Assembly: GCF_964340395.1 (NCBI RefSeq)
Contig: NC_135561.1
Span: forward strand, 2,597,501 to 2,661,500
Origin: Glandiceps talaboti
Taxonomy: Eukaryota > Hemichordata > Enteropneusta > Spengelidae
Reading direction: 5' to 3'
Length of the DNA: 64,000 nucleotides
This document shows, piece by piece, positions 45,943 through 58,020 of this stretch (position 1 is the first letter of the stretch; each line of letters opens with the position of its first letter). A program made the position numbers and the translations under genes. Under the pieces are notes generated by a model, which saw nothing but the letters and a program-made list of their open reading frames with translations, ran no database searches and was not told the DNA's origin.

Positions 45943-46325
45943 ATGTTACACCCAATCTGTGAAATCGCCCAATTCATGAAATGGGTAGGTAACAGTTAAT
46001 TATGTTGCCCAGGTTATGAAGTGGGTATGGTAAGATATGCCCAGTACATGAAATGATCATCTTTTATAGGACACACACACACAAAATATATATCAATCAA
46101 ACAACTTTATTATCATGCATTTCCAAACTCATCCCAAAGCTTGTGTTTTAATAGAGTTCGATAATCAACACCCAGTTCAAAATTCTTGCCCCAAAAATTT
46201 AATTTTGCCCTTTTAGATCGTAATCTATACTCTCATTTGCATAAGGTTGACCATTCCATGAACTATGGGCAAAGTTACATTGCACATTTCATGAATTGGG
46301 CATTTCACAGATTGTGTGTAACATA
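45943..46325 (+). mobile_element. MITE, copy 1 (non-autonomous DNA transposon)
   Basis: A 383-bp element with long imperfect terminal inverted repeats. It begins TGTTACACCCAATCTGTGAA and ends with the matching CACAGATTGTGTGTAACA. Internal subrepeats carry GCCCAATTCATGAAATG and its complement. TA-rich DNA lies at both junctions, consistent with insertion into TA, though a target duplication cannot be defined. It encodes nothing. A second copy, inverted, is at 47766-48190, and a fragment is at 53452-53585. Confidence 0.85.
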
Positions 46326-47012
46326 TATAGACTTAATTCAAAAGAATAAGGATCTAAATAATACAAAAGGAGAACTAAAGACCCTGATTGACATATATCG
46401 TTTAAGATATGTGAAGGCTGTTGAAACAGCATACCAAGAAGCCTGGAAAGAACTAGGAGAGAGATTCGGCAACCCTGCAGTCATCACCTCGGTAATCATA
46501 CAGAAGCTTAATTCTTTTGCCAAGTTCAGAGCCGATGACAACCTGAAGCTCCTCGAACTAGCAGACTTGTGTGTTGACACTGTAGCACACATGGAAGAAC
46601 TACCACACCTCATCACACTTGACACCCCTCATGGCGTGAACCCAATCGTGGAGAAGTTGCCAGCCTTTATTTTAAACAAGTGGAGAGAGAAAGTTTCAGC
46701 CTATAAACAGAGCCGCAAGAAATTCCCACCTTTCAGCTACTTCACTAGATTCCTGAAGGACATAGCAAGAACCAAGAATGATCCTGACATCCCAAAACTA
46801 AGCAGCTCAAATACTTCATCAGACAGGTCATGAACCAGTCAACAACAACGAACCACGGCACGAGTGCGTGCTGCAAAAGCATCAGATGAGGGCAAGACAT
46901 GTCAGTTCAATAATGCTCCAGGCCACGACTTGACGGAGTGCAAGGCGGTCGCAAAACTACCAATACCAGAAAGAATCAACTTGCCTGGAGAATCATGGAA
47001 CTGACATTTCTT
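46326..47012 (+). pseudogene. BEL/Pao-type LTR retrotransposon gag fragment
   Basis: The open frame to the TGA at 46831-46833 has the character of the gag-like DUF1759 domain of BEL/Pao elements. It shows a leading helix (YRLRYVKAVETAYQEAWKEL), then RFGNP, a repeated leucine-rich helical part and a later KWREKVSAYKQ. Beyond the TGA the same frame continues to a remnant zinc knuckle near 46897-46940. There the C-x2-C-x4-H-x4-C pattern keeps first Cys, His and last Cys, but the second Cys codon is AAT (Asn). It then stops at TGA near 47002. The frame also runs back into the MITE: an ATG at 46186 gives about 46 foreign residues and is not a genuine start. Protease, reverse transcriptase and integrase are absent. 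It is a dead fragment. Confidence 0.75.
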
Positions 47013-47021
47013 GCTAGCATA

Positions 47022-47131
47022 TGATGTTTTTGTAGCACGCACGCGTGCCGTAGTTCGATATTGTTGACTGGTTCGTGACCTGTCTGATGAAGTATTTGAG
47101 CTGCTTAGTTTTGGGATGTCAGGATCATTTT
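47022..47131 (-). pseudogene. Inverted partial copy of the gag fragment
   Basis: About 110 bp is the reverse complement, with a few differences, of 46776-46885 in the gag fragment. The two arms are separated by about 135 bp. This copy has CGA (Arg) where the + strand copy has TGA at 46831-46833, so the copies did not arise by a recent perfect duplication after that stop appeared. Confidence 0.85.
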
Positions 47132-47563
47132 CTCCGCTGGCTCCGTTACAGGTCTAACGAGGCTAATTGTCAATAGTTCTCCCAAATGCAATGTGCTCGA
47201 TCTCCGACTCGTTGGTCGTCCAAAGTCACTCGCACATATCAAACAACACGGTCGAAGCCGTCACAACAAGTATTATCTCTGAAAGGGTAGCGATCTAGCG
47301 TGTTAAAGTCTGTGACACGATCACACACATTTGAATAGATGCAAATACAAAGAAATAAAGTATACTGACTTTACTACAGCATGACTCGCAACAGATACAG
47401 CTTGCTTCGTACGTCGGCAAGTGTACAGTCTCGGCAAGCAGTCTTCGATGCACATATTACACGGACGTCGGTACTGGTTGCAGAAGAGAGAGGATGCGTT
47501 GCAGAGTAGTAGCCTCGTAGTGTAGATCTAGATGTCCCGTTGTGTAAAAAGTTGTTCCAACAA
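47132..47563 (-). repeat. GC-richer segment, candidate LTR remnant
   Basis: A non-coding stretch noticeably richer in GC than its surroundings directly abuts the inverted gag piece. Read on the - strand it would start TGTTGGAACAAC (from 47563), a typical TG-beginning LTR end. No second LTR, primer-binding site or clear 3' boundary was found, so the LTR reading is inference. Confidence 0.3.
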
Positions 47564-47674
47564 TTCTAATTGTCTATAATGCTCTGCTAATAATATTTGC
47601 ATCGAGCACGGTTCTCTCCAGCGAGACACACTTACATTCATATGAATATATATATATAATATATATATATATAT

Positions 47675-47749
47675 AGTTTTGGTAGTACTTCCAATTGGAA
47701 AGTACATATTACGCTCTGCCACTGCGGTATAGAGCACTGTCTTAGCAGA
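47675..47749 (-). repeat. Hairpin-module copy related to the 54-kb element
   Basis: AGTTTTGGTAGTACTTCC starts a small palindrome (47675-47705). Next comes, inverted, the module found at 54055-54096: here GCTCTGCCACTGCGGTATAG, then AGCACTGTCTTAGCAGA. TA repeats lie on both sides. Confidence 0.75.
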
Positions 47750-47765
47750 TATATATATATAAACA

Positions 47766-48190
47766 TATGTTTCACCCAATCTGTGAAATTGCCCAATTCA
47801 TGAAATGTGCATGAAACTTTGCCCAGTTCATGAAATAGTCAACCTTATGCAAATGAGAGTATAGATTATGATCTAAAAGGAACGAAATCAAATTTTTGGG
47901 GAAGAGTTTTGAACTGGGGTGTTGATTATCGAACTCTATTAAAAATACAAGCTACACTGAATTATTATAAAATAAGAATTGTGAAATGATGAGTTTGTAA
48001 ATACATGATAATGTAGTTGTTTGATTGATATTTGTTTTGTGTGTGTCCTATAAAAGATTTTCATTTCACGTACTGGGCATATCTTACAATACCCACTTAA
48101 CCCGGCGACACAATTAACTATTTCATGAACTGGGCAAAGTTACCTACCCATTTCATGAATTGGGCAATTTCACAGATTGGGCGTAACATA
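47766..48190 (-). mobile_element. MITE, copy 2 (inverted relative to copy 1)
   Basis: Same family as 45943-46325, in opposite orientation and about 425 bp long. Its ends are CACCCAATCTGTGAAATTGC and TTTCACAGATTGGGCGTAAC. It keeps an internal segment containing the complement of the TGAATTATAATAAAAT region that copy 1 lacks but the 53.5-kb fragment also has, so copy 1 carries an internal deletion. Flanked by ATATGT/ACATAT-like sequence. Confidence 0.85.
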
Positions 48191-50091
48191 TGTTTATATA
48201 TATATATTAAACTAAAACAGTCCAAGCATACCCTCAAACCCTCTAGATGAGGTTTCACAATGTGGATTTAGAACTAACATTTTCATTATCTTATATCAAG
48301 ATTTGTAAGATAGAGACATGTATATTCGTGGTCTTGTGATGGTAAGTGTGGGCATGAATGTGCTTTGCGACTTTTGTCATGAAATACGCCTATTAAAACA
48401 TTGATTCATGTTCGAGGCAAATTTTTGTTAAGCGGTCATTTTAGTTATATTTGCAACAATTTAATGAAATTTGTACCTTGTTTTACAATATCTCTGACAA
48501 TTGTTATTAGTTACGGCATTGCAACAGCTACCATTTTTTTGCAATGGACGATCTATCGTCTATGTTGTCTACGTATACAAATGCTGTATCATTTGATTTT
48601 ATGCTAACTGTGTCGTGAAAATGAAGTGTTAGTTACAATGCAAGTTATCTATGAAGTCGACTTCGTTTAATATTACGTATACGAAAACCGTCTTTATTAA
48701 TCAGAAATGGTTCAAGAATTTTCAAACACTAATGGATATCGGAACCCAACAAGAGCACAAATAGTAATTGTTATAGATCACAACTGGCACATTCTATCTT
48801 TCCTGTGTTACTTCAATTGGATAAGGAGTATATCGTGCTGATCAACCGTTAAGGGGTGTTAGGAATCATACCAGGGATATGTTATAGTGGACATTTCATA
48901 TATATCTGAAGGATTACTATGACAACGTATACGTAATACGTTTAGAATGAAACCTTTCTATCTGCAATATCAGATACATGCTGATAATTGTATTGGACCA
49001 TTTTCTATTGGTACTATGTAAGATTCACTGGAGTACCTCTTTTGAAATGTGTTCATTGCTATTCCGTGCATGTAGTTAGCCCAGTTTACATAGAGTACTA
49101 TACATTTAACATATAGCTACCAATGGACGAAAAGAAGAAGAAAAACTAGACTTAGCTGAAAGCTTCAGTACGTTATGTGTAAGGATCTAGAACAGTCACT
49201 TTCACCTCTTTGACATTGCTCGACTTCCTCACTAGTTTATACTAGCTTAGCACATGACGGGTCTATGCTTAGCAGAGAAATGCGATGTAATGGGGCGTGG
49301 CAACCTGGAAAACAAACAAAGTTGGAAGCTAAGCACATATCTACCTCCTTTCTAAAACAATGCCGAGTTTAATTTTGCAGGATGTGTTGAACTCTTGGCG
49401 TGTTTAATTCCAGAATGCTTCTGTGCATGATTTACCGTAGGGTTGGTGGTAATGACTGGTCCTTAGCATAGAGAAAGCAGTAAAGATAAAACCAGTCTCG
49501 CCTTTGTTTCGCTTTAAGTAATACTAATGCATATTGGAATGGAAAGTATAAATATATGTATTACACATAGGAATAGCAACACTGAAGGTTAAATTTCTTG
49601 GTTAAGTAATATTGAAAAATGATTGATGATAATTTTTAGATGTAAAGATAGAGTTATTAAATTAGGCTAGCTGATAACACAAATGTATTCTGCGTTGAAT
49701 TAAAACTTAGACTACCACTGGTTCGGTAATATTTTGTTTAGTATCTATGAGTACATAACCTACTTCTTTTGAGTAATTATATACTAGCCAATATATTTCG
49801 TTGCACATTGAGGCAAATATTTGATGAAAATAAATGATAAATGAAAAAATGCTGAACAAGACGACAAAGGAGATAAAACAAACTTGATATACTTCATCAC
49901 TTCATATATGATTGGGATATTTTATATTCAATGCCATCTGCAAATTGACATCCTCGTCCAACAGTAGCGATCGTTATTGTGTATTTCGAGGATTGTGAAA
50001 GAATCAATTGCGAGTAATAGTCGTGTTCTTTGAGAGTAACTCGATTTGGATTTAATAAAGATGAATGATTTAAACAACGAAAAACAAGAAA
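48191..50091. other. Gene-free stretch
   Basis: No exon recognised; AT-rich unique sequence. Confidence 0.45.
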
Positions 50092-50200
50092 GCAAACAAA
50101 CAAACAAACAAACAAACAAACAAACAAAACACACAAATAAACAACCAATCAAACAAACAAACAAACAAACAAACAAACAAACAAACAAACAAACAAAAAA
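50092..50200. repeat. (CAAA)n microsatellite, interrupted
   Basis: Two runs of ACAA units, separated by a short divergent segment. Phe/Val/Cys/Leu-rich open frames on the - strand are artefacts. Confidence 0.95.
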
Positions 50201-51974
50201 AACCAAATAAAACAGACAGACATATATATAGAGAAATAAAAAACAGACACGCCCGGAAACAAACAAAAAAACACACGGACGCACGCACGAACGCACACAC
50301 ACACACGATGGAATGTAACTGGAAATGGCTTAATATGTATAAACATTCATGTTATGTAAAGTTTATAGTAAAAGAGAAGTTTCATTTATTTTTACTGGGG
50401 AGGAAAGTGGGGATTGCAGGCATCAGCACGCCGTATCTATGTCACCATTCAATCTCCTTAACTATCTAGTACTCCAATAGGACTACACAGGGAATTAAAC
50501 ATTCAATAACACATTTTAGACACAGGATTAATCAATTTTCATGATACAAAATATTTTGAAATTTTGACAAAAAAGCCTTAGATTTAGTGATTTATTATTT
50601 TGTTCTATTTCTGAATGAAAATGCATCTTTTTTCCGTATAAATCTACCGACAAATCTCATCTCAACAACGACCCTTTATTTTTTCCACTCTTCCATCTCG
50701 TTTTCAAAACCATTTCAGATTCAAAGTAAATACATTGATGTAAGAAAACATTTTTTTATCAAATTAACCCTAAAATTTCTAATCCAGGGCTTATCAATCC
50801 CATGGGGTTATCATGAGATTTATAGATAATGCCAGGAACTCAACAGGGATATTACGAAAACAATAATTATCGTCTATGCCATTAATTTTTCGAGCAAGTT
50901 TGATGGCAATTTGAAATAACATACGATGAGAAAGTATGCATCGAGCTACTGGGTTTGTGGTAGAATATATAAATAAACACGTATGCACTTCATGCAAGCT
51001 GTATGCTAGTAAGTGTTAAGTTCAGAATGTCAGCTAACATGCCTATATTTCTTTCAGAATAATAAACAGAACATGTGACTTTTCACTCCAACAATAATTA
51101 TGCGAACTTTTACAAAAACACAAAACAAAAAACAAAAAACCCCGTTGTTGGTGTTCATAAGATTGCAGATAGTAAACTTGGATTGAACAGGATAGCCGTA
51201 TGGATAATACAGTTGAATATAGAATATGGAACTACAAGTTAATAGTGGCGGAATATTATTCCATCCAATCTCAATCTCAATCTCTAGCTTATTTAGTCTC
51301 ATTTATTTGGTAAAATGGTGATCTTGGTAAATATGGTTGTAAAAAGTAAATTGTACAGATACGTTATGCTAATTAATGTATCATTATGTTACGTAGACTG
51401 ACTGTAATCGCAAAGACAAAAGCAGTTGCATCTACGTACACGAAATCACATTAGAATTAAGGCATACTATATAATTGCCATTTAATTGTGTTTAATTCAC
51501 TGCTCTCGCTGTGACGATACTGTTGCTAACCACTAACCACACTGTTGCTAAGATGTAAGCTATACTAAATGCCATGTGTTACACATTGAACTGTAAAAGT
51601 AGGCGTATAACCTAGCCCCGTTTAGCTTGTATAGATAGAAAACAGACCTTACTTTAGATTTGTATATGGCTGATTTCAAAATATTATTTTGTTTTTTCTA
51701 ACGTAAGGGTTAGGCTACCTGTGAGGTTGTAAAATATGAAAATGATTAAACACAGAGGAATAACAGTAACACGCTAGAGCTAAAATGGAATACAACATTG
51801 ATATTAATATTATCAGGATATATTACATATATGGAATTCAGTACGGATCAATTCACATATCAAAATGGATTCACACCAACATACATTATGAATAATTAGA
51901 AAATATTTGTCATGCATTTATTTGAATTATCTAAGGATAAATACTGATTTATTTTTGAAAGGAAAAGCAGCCCC
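50201..51974. other. Gene-free stretch
   Basis: Nothing recognised beyond simple AC- and A-rich patches near 50230-50310 and 51115-51140. Confidence 0.45.
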
Positions 51975-52197
51975 TCCATTCATTCATTCATTCATTCATT
52001 CATTCATTCATTCATTCATTCATTCATTCATTCATTCATTCATTCATTCGTTCATTCATTCATTCATTCATTAATTCACTCATCATTCATTCATTCGTTC
52101 ATTCATTCATTCACAAATAGATATATAGATATATAGATATATATATATATAGATAGATAGATACATATATACATACACACATACATACATACATACA

Positions 52198-52228
<31 letters not shown>

Positions 52229-52600
52229 TTACCAACTATGTCTTGCCTTATACCTTGAAAAAGAATTTTTATTCGAAACGTCCTATTACATTTATTTATG
52301 TCTCACAAGTTCCTTATGCATTTCCTTCTACATACATACATACATACATACATACATACATACATGCATACCTACATACACACATACATACATATATGCA
52401 AATGAACAAACATGGACTAACATACTCGCATATACTTACAGACAGACACAAACAAACAGACAGAAAACCAAACAAACAAATAAATAAACAAAAGCCCAAA
52501 CAAACCTAACCAAACAATTAAATAAATAAAAAAAAAAATAACCGAACGAACGAGTGAAAAAATAAACAAACAAACAAATAAACAGACATGCACACATACT
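51975..52600. repeat. Microsatellite cluster (CATT)n, (AGAT)n, (CATA)n and (AAAC)n-like
   Basis: CATT units run from about 51975 to 52112. AGAT/TATA units follow to about 52165, CATA units at about 52170-52226, another CATA run at about 52330-52395, then AAAC-like units to about 52580. Not coding. Confidence 0.93.
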
Positions 52601-53451
52601 GACAGACAGAAACAACAGCCGCTCACGGGCGGATAGAAGATTATTAGCCATGAATCCAAATATACATATGCAGGAACGGGTTGTAAATGTATTATTTCAA
52701 CCCGAACACACATTTATTTTAGTTTACAAACTTATTGCATGAGTTGATAGATTGTTGTAGATATTGAAATACAGATGCACCTTGACTAGTGTACGGTATA
52801 TACACGATGTCTCATAGTTGGATACACAGGTACCATCATTATTGAACATACCCAGCGGCAACACTTTGAATTCTTTTCCCAAAAATAACGAATCTGGCGT
52901 TTCGGCTACTACAGTAACTGATGATGTCCCCGATAAATGGCAATTAGTTTAACCCTACAGTAAAACACTGCAAACAACGAAGACTGTTCAACAACAAAAC
53001 AGTCACCTAGGCTATAAGATAACAGTAGGGCCCATAATGACCTCAGTATTTAGCTCCCCTAGTGCAGGCTCAGTTGGAAAACTATATTATTTTCCTAATG
53101 ATCGGAAGATGTGGTTTGTGAATCATTGTATGGAAATTCATAACATTTACTGTATATTGGCTTGACAATGTTTTGTTCCTTTTTTCTTTTAAATAATAAA
53201 CATATATGCGTTTCATGTCTTGTAAACTGCTTGACGTAATTAACATAATTTACGACAGGTGAGCCAAAAAACAAACGAGGGGGGGGGGTGCGAAGTGGGG
53301 AGGATTCAACATTTCTGATGGTGACGTTGGAATGTTGCTCTATATGTGTGGCTCTTTGAACCAAATGATACATTACAAGGGCGTTTAACTTGTCAATTTT
53401 CAAAATTTCTCGCACAGCAATAAATACTTCATATACTGAATATTTGAGGCA
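52601..53451. other. Gene-free stretch with a G-run at 53279-53288
   Basis: A 122-codon open frame on the - strand (53095-53463) crosses the G-run and ends inside the MITE fragment; it has no recognisable family. Confidence 0.4.
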
Positions 53452-53585
53452 AATATCAATCAAACAACTTTATTATCATGTATTTCCAAACTCGTCATTT
53501 CACAATTCTTATTTTATTATAATTCAGAGTAGCTTGTGTTTTTAATAGAGTGCGATAATCAACACCCCAGTTCAAAATTCTTGAT
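53452..53585 (+). mobile_element. MITE fragment, copy 3
   Basis: About 130 bp match the inner part of the MITE at 46087-46188: CAATCAAACAACTTTATTAT, then a TTTCCAAACTC block, then CGATAATCAACACC and CAGTTCAAAATTCTTG. Both terminal inverted repeats are missing. It runs straight into the TA-flanked hairpin at 53607. Confidence 0.85.
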
Positions 53586-53606
53586 ATATAGTATATATAT
53601 AACTCT

Positions 53607-53750
53607 TAATAATAGTACAGTATCAAGTAAGGTACACAGGAGCCGTTACACAGTGTTTCATGGTTTCGCAATCATCGGACGACTCGATGATGATAGCGAA
53701 AGCATGAAACACTGTGTAACGGCTCCTTACTTGATACTGTACTATTATTA
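53607..53750. repeat. Hairpin element 1 (near-perfect inverted repeat)
   Basis: Left arm 53607-53675 and right arm about 53685-53750 pair along most of their length around the centre ATCATCGGACGACTC. The main difference is a small insertion in the left arm. The inner part (GTTACACAGTGTTTCATG) is shared with hairpin 2 and with the half copy at 5127. The outer arm (TAATAGTACAGTATCAAG) is not. Confidence 0.9.
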
Positions 53751-53830
53751 GTAGTTATACCGCTCTACATGTATATGTATTGAGCACTGTTTGCTCCAGT
53801 ATAGACATATTGTATATCCTGAGTATACAT

Positions 53831-53833
<3 letters not shown>

Positions 53834-53926
<93 letters not shown>

Positions 53927-53945
53927 TTGCTCCAGTATATGCTGA

Positions 53946-54027
<82 letters not shown>
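53834..54027. repeat. Two long (TA)n tracts with a (GT)n insert
   Basis: TA runs at about 53834-53905 and 53949-54026 flank a GT run and a GCTCCAGTATA segment that also occurs just left of the first run (near 53790), so the TA/GT block is bracketed by a short duplication. Confidence 0.95.
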
Positions 54028-54034
<7 letters not shown>

Positions 54035-54054
54035 TATAACTCGGTGAGTATCAA

Positions 54055-54420
<366 letters not shown>

Positions 54421-57400
54421 TGTATTGAAGATTATATTCAAGTATTCTGTAGATGTAAATTATGGGTGTAGTATTGATATGCTTCTAAATGGATTCCTGC
54501 ATGTGCTGATATTGGAAACGCCGATTATGGCGACGTTGTTTTTCTCTCACTAATCAATATTGAAGGGAAAAGCCCTATTGGCTAACTTTCTCATTTAGAA
54601 TTAAGTGTGGGATTTCTTAGAAAATTAACTATACAAATATTAAAACAATGACACAAGTTGAGTTTATAAACCTTTTACTTGTTCAAGACAAAAAAGTAAA
54701 TCGTAAAAAATATGAATCCTCACGAGAAATAGTGGATGCGGAAACTGCAATCAACTTAAAAAGACATTCTAAAACTATTCTTCCAATCTGTAATGGCTAT
54801 ACATCTAATAGGAAGAATACACAACACAGAGACCATTTGCAAAACAATTGAAAACCTGAACACACAGAAAGAAAATAAAAGAAAGCAAAAAATATATACC
54901 GGAACTACGGAATTGTTTTATTAGGCCTTAGATAATAACATCGACTAAAATGATTTTAATGCCGATCCATGCTGTCTATAACATTAAAACTGTCTCATGG
55001 CTTTGTTAAAACATTTTATTACGTACTAGGGATGTCTTGAACTTTTTTGATATGCATACGGTCATTGGATCGTATATAAATCAATACTTTATACCAGGTT
55101 TGATTTAAGTTAATTACAAGTGGTGGCTAAGTGTGCTCCAGTAATTACTGTAGGTACCTTATACATCATAAACTATGCCCAAATAAGTGTAAACTCAGTT
55201 TGTATGCCTTTAAACTTCAACACAACTATCGGATGTTACTATTCTAACATTCTAGATTTTAAAACTGACGTGTCCAAACTACAGGAGTCTCGTGTAGTTG
55301 ATTTCCTAGCACTAGAAATCGCATATAAAGTTGAAACATGATATGAAATATGAAGACCGTCTATTATACACTTTATAAATCAGATATTTGTGCTGAATAC
55401 ATAAAGATGCTGCTCACGTGTCTACACCTATACTATCAGATATGATCTTTCTGCTGGAATCATTAGATTTGTCATCGACTTTATCATTGTTGTCAAATGT
55501 CAGCATAAAATTATGTATTGCATATTGCATATTCCTTGTAGTATTGATTTTCGGTTGGTATCTTCTAAATCATATCACAAGGAAAAGGACAAATAATCAA
55601 TTTTGTTCTCGCGATTTTCTGGATTTCTAAAATTATTTTCTGTATATTTCAAATAAAGTTTTAATATTGTTTCCTCTCATTGTTTTTTCTTTCTATTTCC
55701 TACCTGATATCAATGTCTTATCGGAGTTTATCAGCTTTGCATTAATTAGTAGCTTGCTAGAACAACTATTTGCCCAAATTAACGCATTATGCCGTGAGTG
55801 TAAACATCCACTGATCCGACTAATGGAGGTAACACGTGAGAGGAAACAGAATTTAAAACTTTATTTGAAATATACAGAAAATAATGTTATAAATCCAGAA
55901 AATCGCGAGAACAAAATTGATTATATATCCTTTTCCCTGTGATCATATCGAAAGAGATACACACCATAAAATGTATATACATGAATTCAATTGAAGCAAA
56001 TGTCACGTTTGCCTGAGCGATAACGATATTGGTCCAACAATGACAACGCTAAAAGATTAATACACGGAGAATGGATTCAAGAACTTACATACATACAATA
56101 AAATAACACCTGTGTCAGTATCCTATATATTTATGGTCACGTTTTAATGTCTCGTTATTGCCTTTATTACACATACGAAGTGATAAAATACAGTTGATAT
56201 ATGAAATAAAAGATATCATAAAACTAACCCTCTTATAACGTGGGCTTTCGTTTTTTTCCCAATTTATACAAAAACACAACCAATATCGGTATAAAATATT
56301 CATCATTTGAAGACTTTCTTACATTATATATATCACTATATGCAATCTTTCTACTCGTATTAATGTATTGCATCTCGACACTCACGTATCTTAATTATGA
56401 TATTGTGTGCACACAACAGAAAGGCATGATGCGACCGTAATTTATTGAATGCTAGGATGCTGACCTGTGAATTTGAAAAAAAGTTCAAAAGTTAGCAACT
56501 TGTTCAGTTGAAGTATCTGATTCATTGAGGAAGAAAAAAAACAATGTTTTTTATACTTAAAGAACGACAGGTAAGGCGTTACTTATCTGTGTAATCATTA
56601 CACATTCACAAAGTTTCACCAAACCGTTCCTTTTTCCATTCATATAGTCACAACACAACGTTTACCTTTTCATTGAACATTGTTAATTATAAGCTGTAAA
56701 TATCAGTAACAAATGAGAACTTTACCCAACACTGATTACTGATTATTGTAAGAAAATAAATCCCTGGAATCTGTTCGCACAGAGATTAGTTTACCTACAT
56801 AGCAATTGATTTTCTATATTTTCTTATCCCCTTAATACTGTATGCGTGCTTACTCCGTAAAAAAATGTATTGAGGTCAAATATTTCACTTATTTTATTGT
56901 TGAGATAAGATTAAGAAGAAAGAGGACACCCATTTATACCTAATCAATGGGATTAGGCAGCAGTCGGCGCATCAGTAATTCTTTCGATGCATTACAAAGG
57001 CGTTTCCTTGTCATGAAAGATGGTAAATCTAGAAGAGTAGCAATATTACCAACACATTCAAAAATTTCACCATAGAAAATCGCACATAGATGATTAAGTG
57101 CAAAATCGTATTTCCCCATTTCATTGCCCCTCTTGGTATATTCGTTAATAACACTGCTATCACAACCACATCCATCACCACCACCACCACCACCACTTGG
57201 TTATCACGGCTGCTCTTTCTTACTGCCGTGTACGTTTATATAAACAATCGAGTAAAATGAAAATAAGTAACATTGATGGCAATATCATTGACGCTGTAAT
57301 CAATGGTAACTTGACCGCCAGACTGTGTTTTTATTGTTTTACATCCCAAATCATTTGCTTGGTCTTTGACAGTGAGAGTAGACTACCACATGAGAAGCTA

Positions 57401-57900
57401 TTTGTCGAGGTGAATAATTCAAGGTAGATTTAGAGTTACATGCTTGATATTATCTCCCCCTTGAAATGTCATACGTGACTTAAGACAACTGACAGGGCAA
57501 TATAAGACAATTTTGGTATCTTGTCACTGAACACATTCTTTTTGTGACACTTAATTGGGACGCAGCACTAGATGTATCATAATCAATTTGACCGAAAGAG
57601 TTCGACATTTTTGTCAAAGAATATTGGCAGGCCCATTTTACTAATGAAGCCCTATGTCTTAGGAAAGAATTATGCAATCTGAGATCGGAATTTAGGAGTC
57701 GCTTAGGTTGTCAGAACCCATTCACATCATATGTAAAAGTTGGCCGTGATGTCATACAAAGATAGATACCGTCCCCATCGAAATGTTCCGTGAAAGCATT
57801 TATGCGGCGCTGGAAATGACGAGAACATGAACAGCATTAAAAGAAAAAGCAAAGATCATGTTATTCTTAAAGTGGCTAAAAGAGTACAATATTTATGTTT
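54421..57900. other. Gene-free stretch
   Basis: Several open frames of 60-90 codons on the + strand (54648-54851, 55120-55341, 55667-55942) have no recognisable family. A - strand open segment at about 56940-57205 ends in TAG, with AATAAA about 40 bp beyond; see findings. Confidence 0.35.
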
Positions 57901-58020
57901 TACCTTCCGTAAAATGGAAGGTATTGTTTTAGGGGTGGATTGTGAGGTTTAGTAAGTAAGTATGCTCTAAAATGTACAGACAGACAGAGAGACAGAGAGA
58001 CAGAGAGACAGAGACAGTGA
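57901..58020 (+). repeat. Palindrome TACCTTCC..GGAAGGTA followed by GACAGA repeat
   Basis: TACCTTCCGTAAAATGGAAGGTA-like palindrome at 57901-57923, followed at about 57976 by a GACAGAGA microsatellite. The palindrome resembles the one ending the element at 19470. Confidence 0.6.

Noticed and set aside
46186-46325. Start of the 215-codon gag frame at 46186
   Set aside because: The first 46 or so codons lie inside the MITE terminal part, so that ATG is fortuitous and the residues are not gag.
49897-50346. FVCLFVCLFVCLFV membrane-like - strand frames
   Set aside because: Translation of the complement of a CAAA array; not a transmembrane protein.
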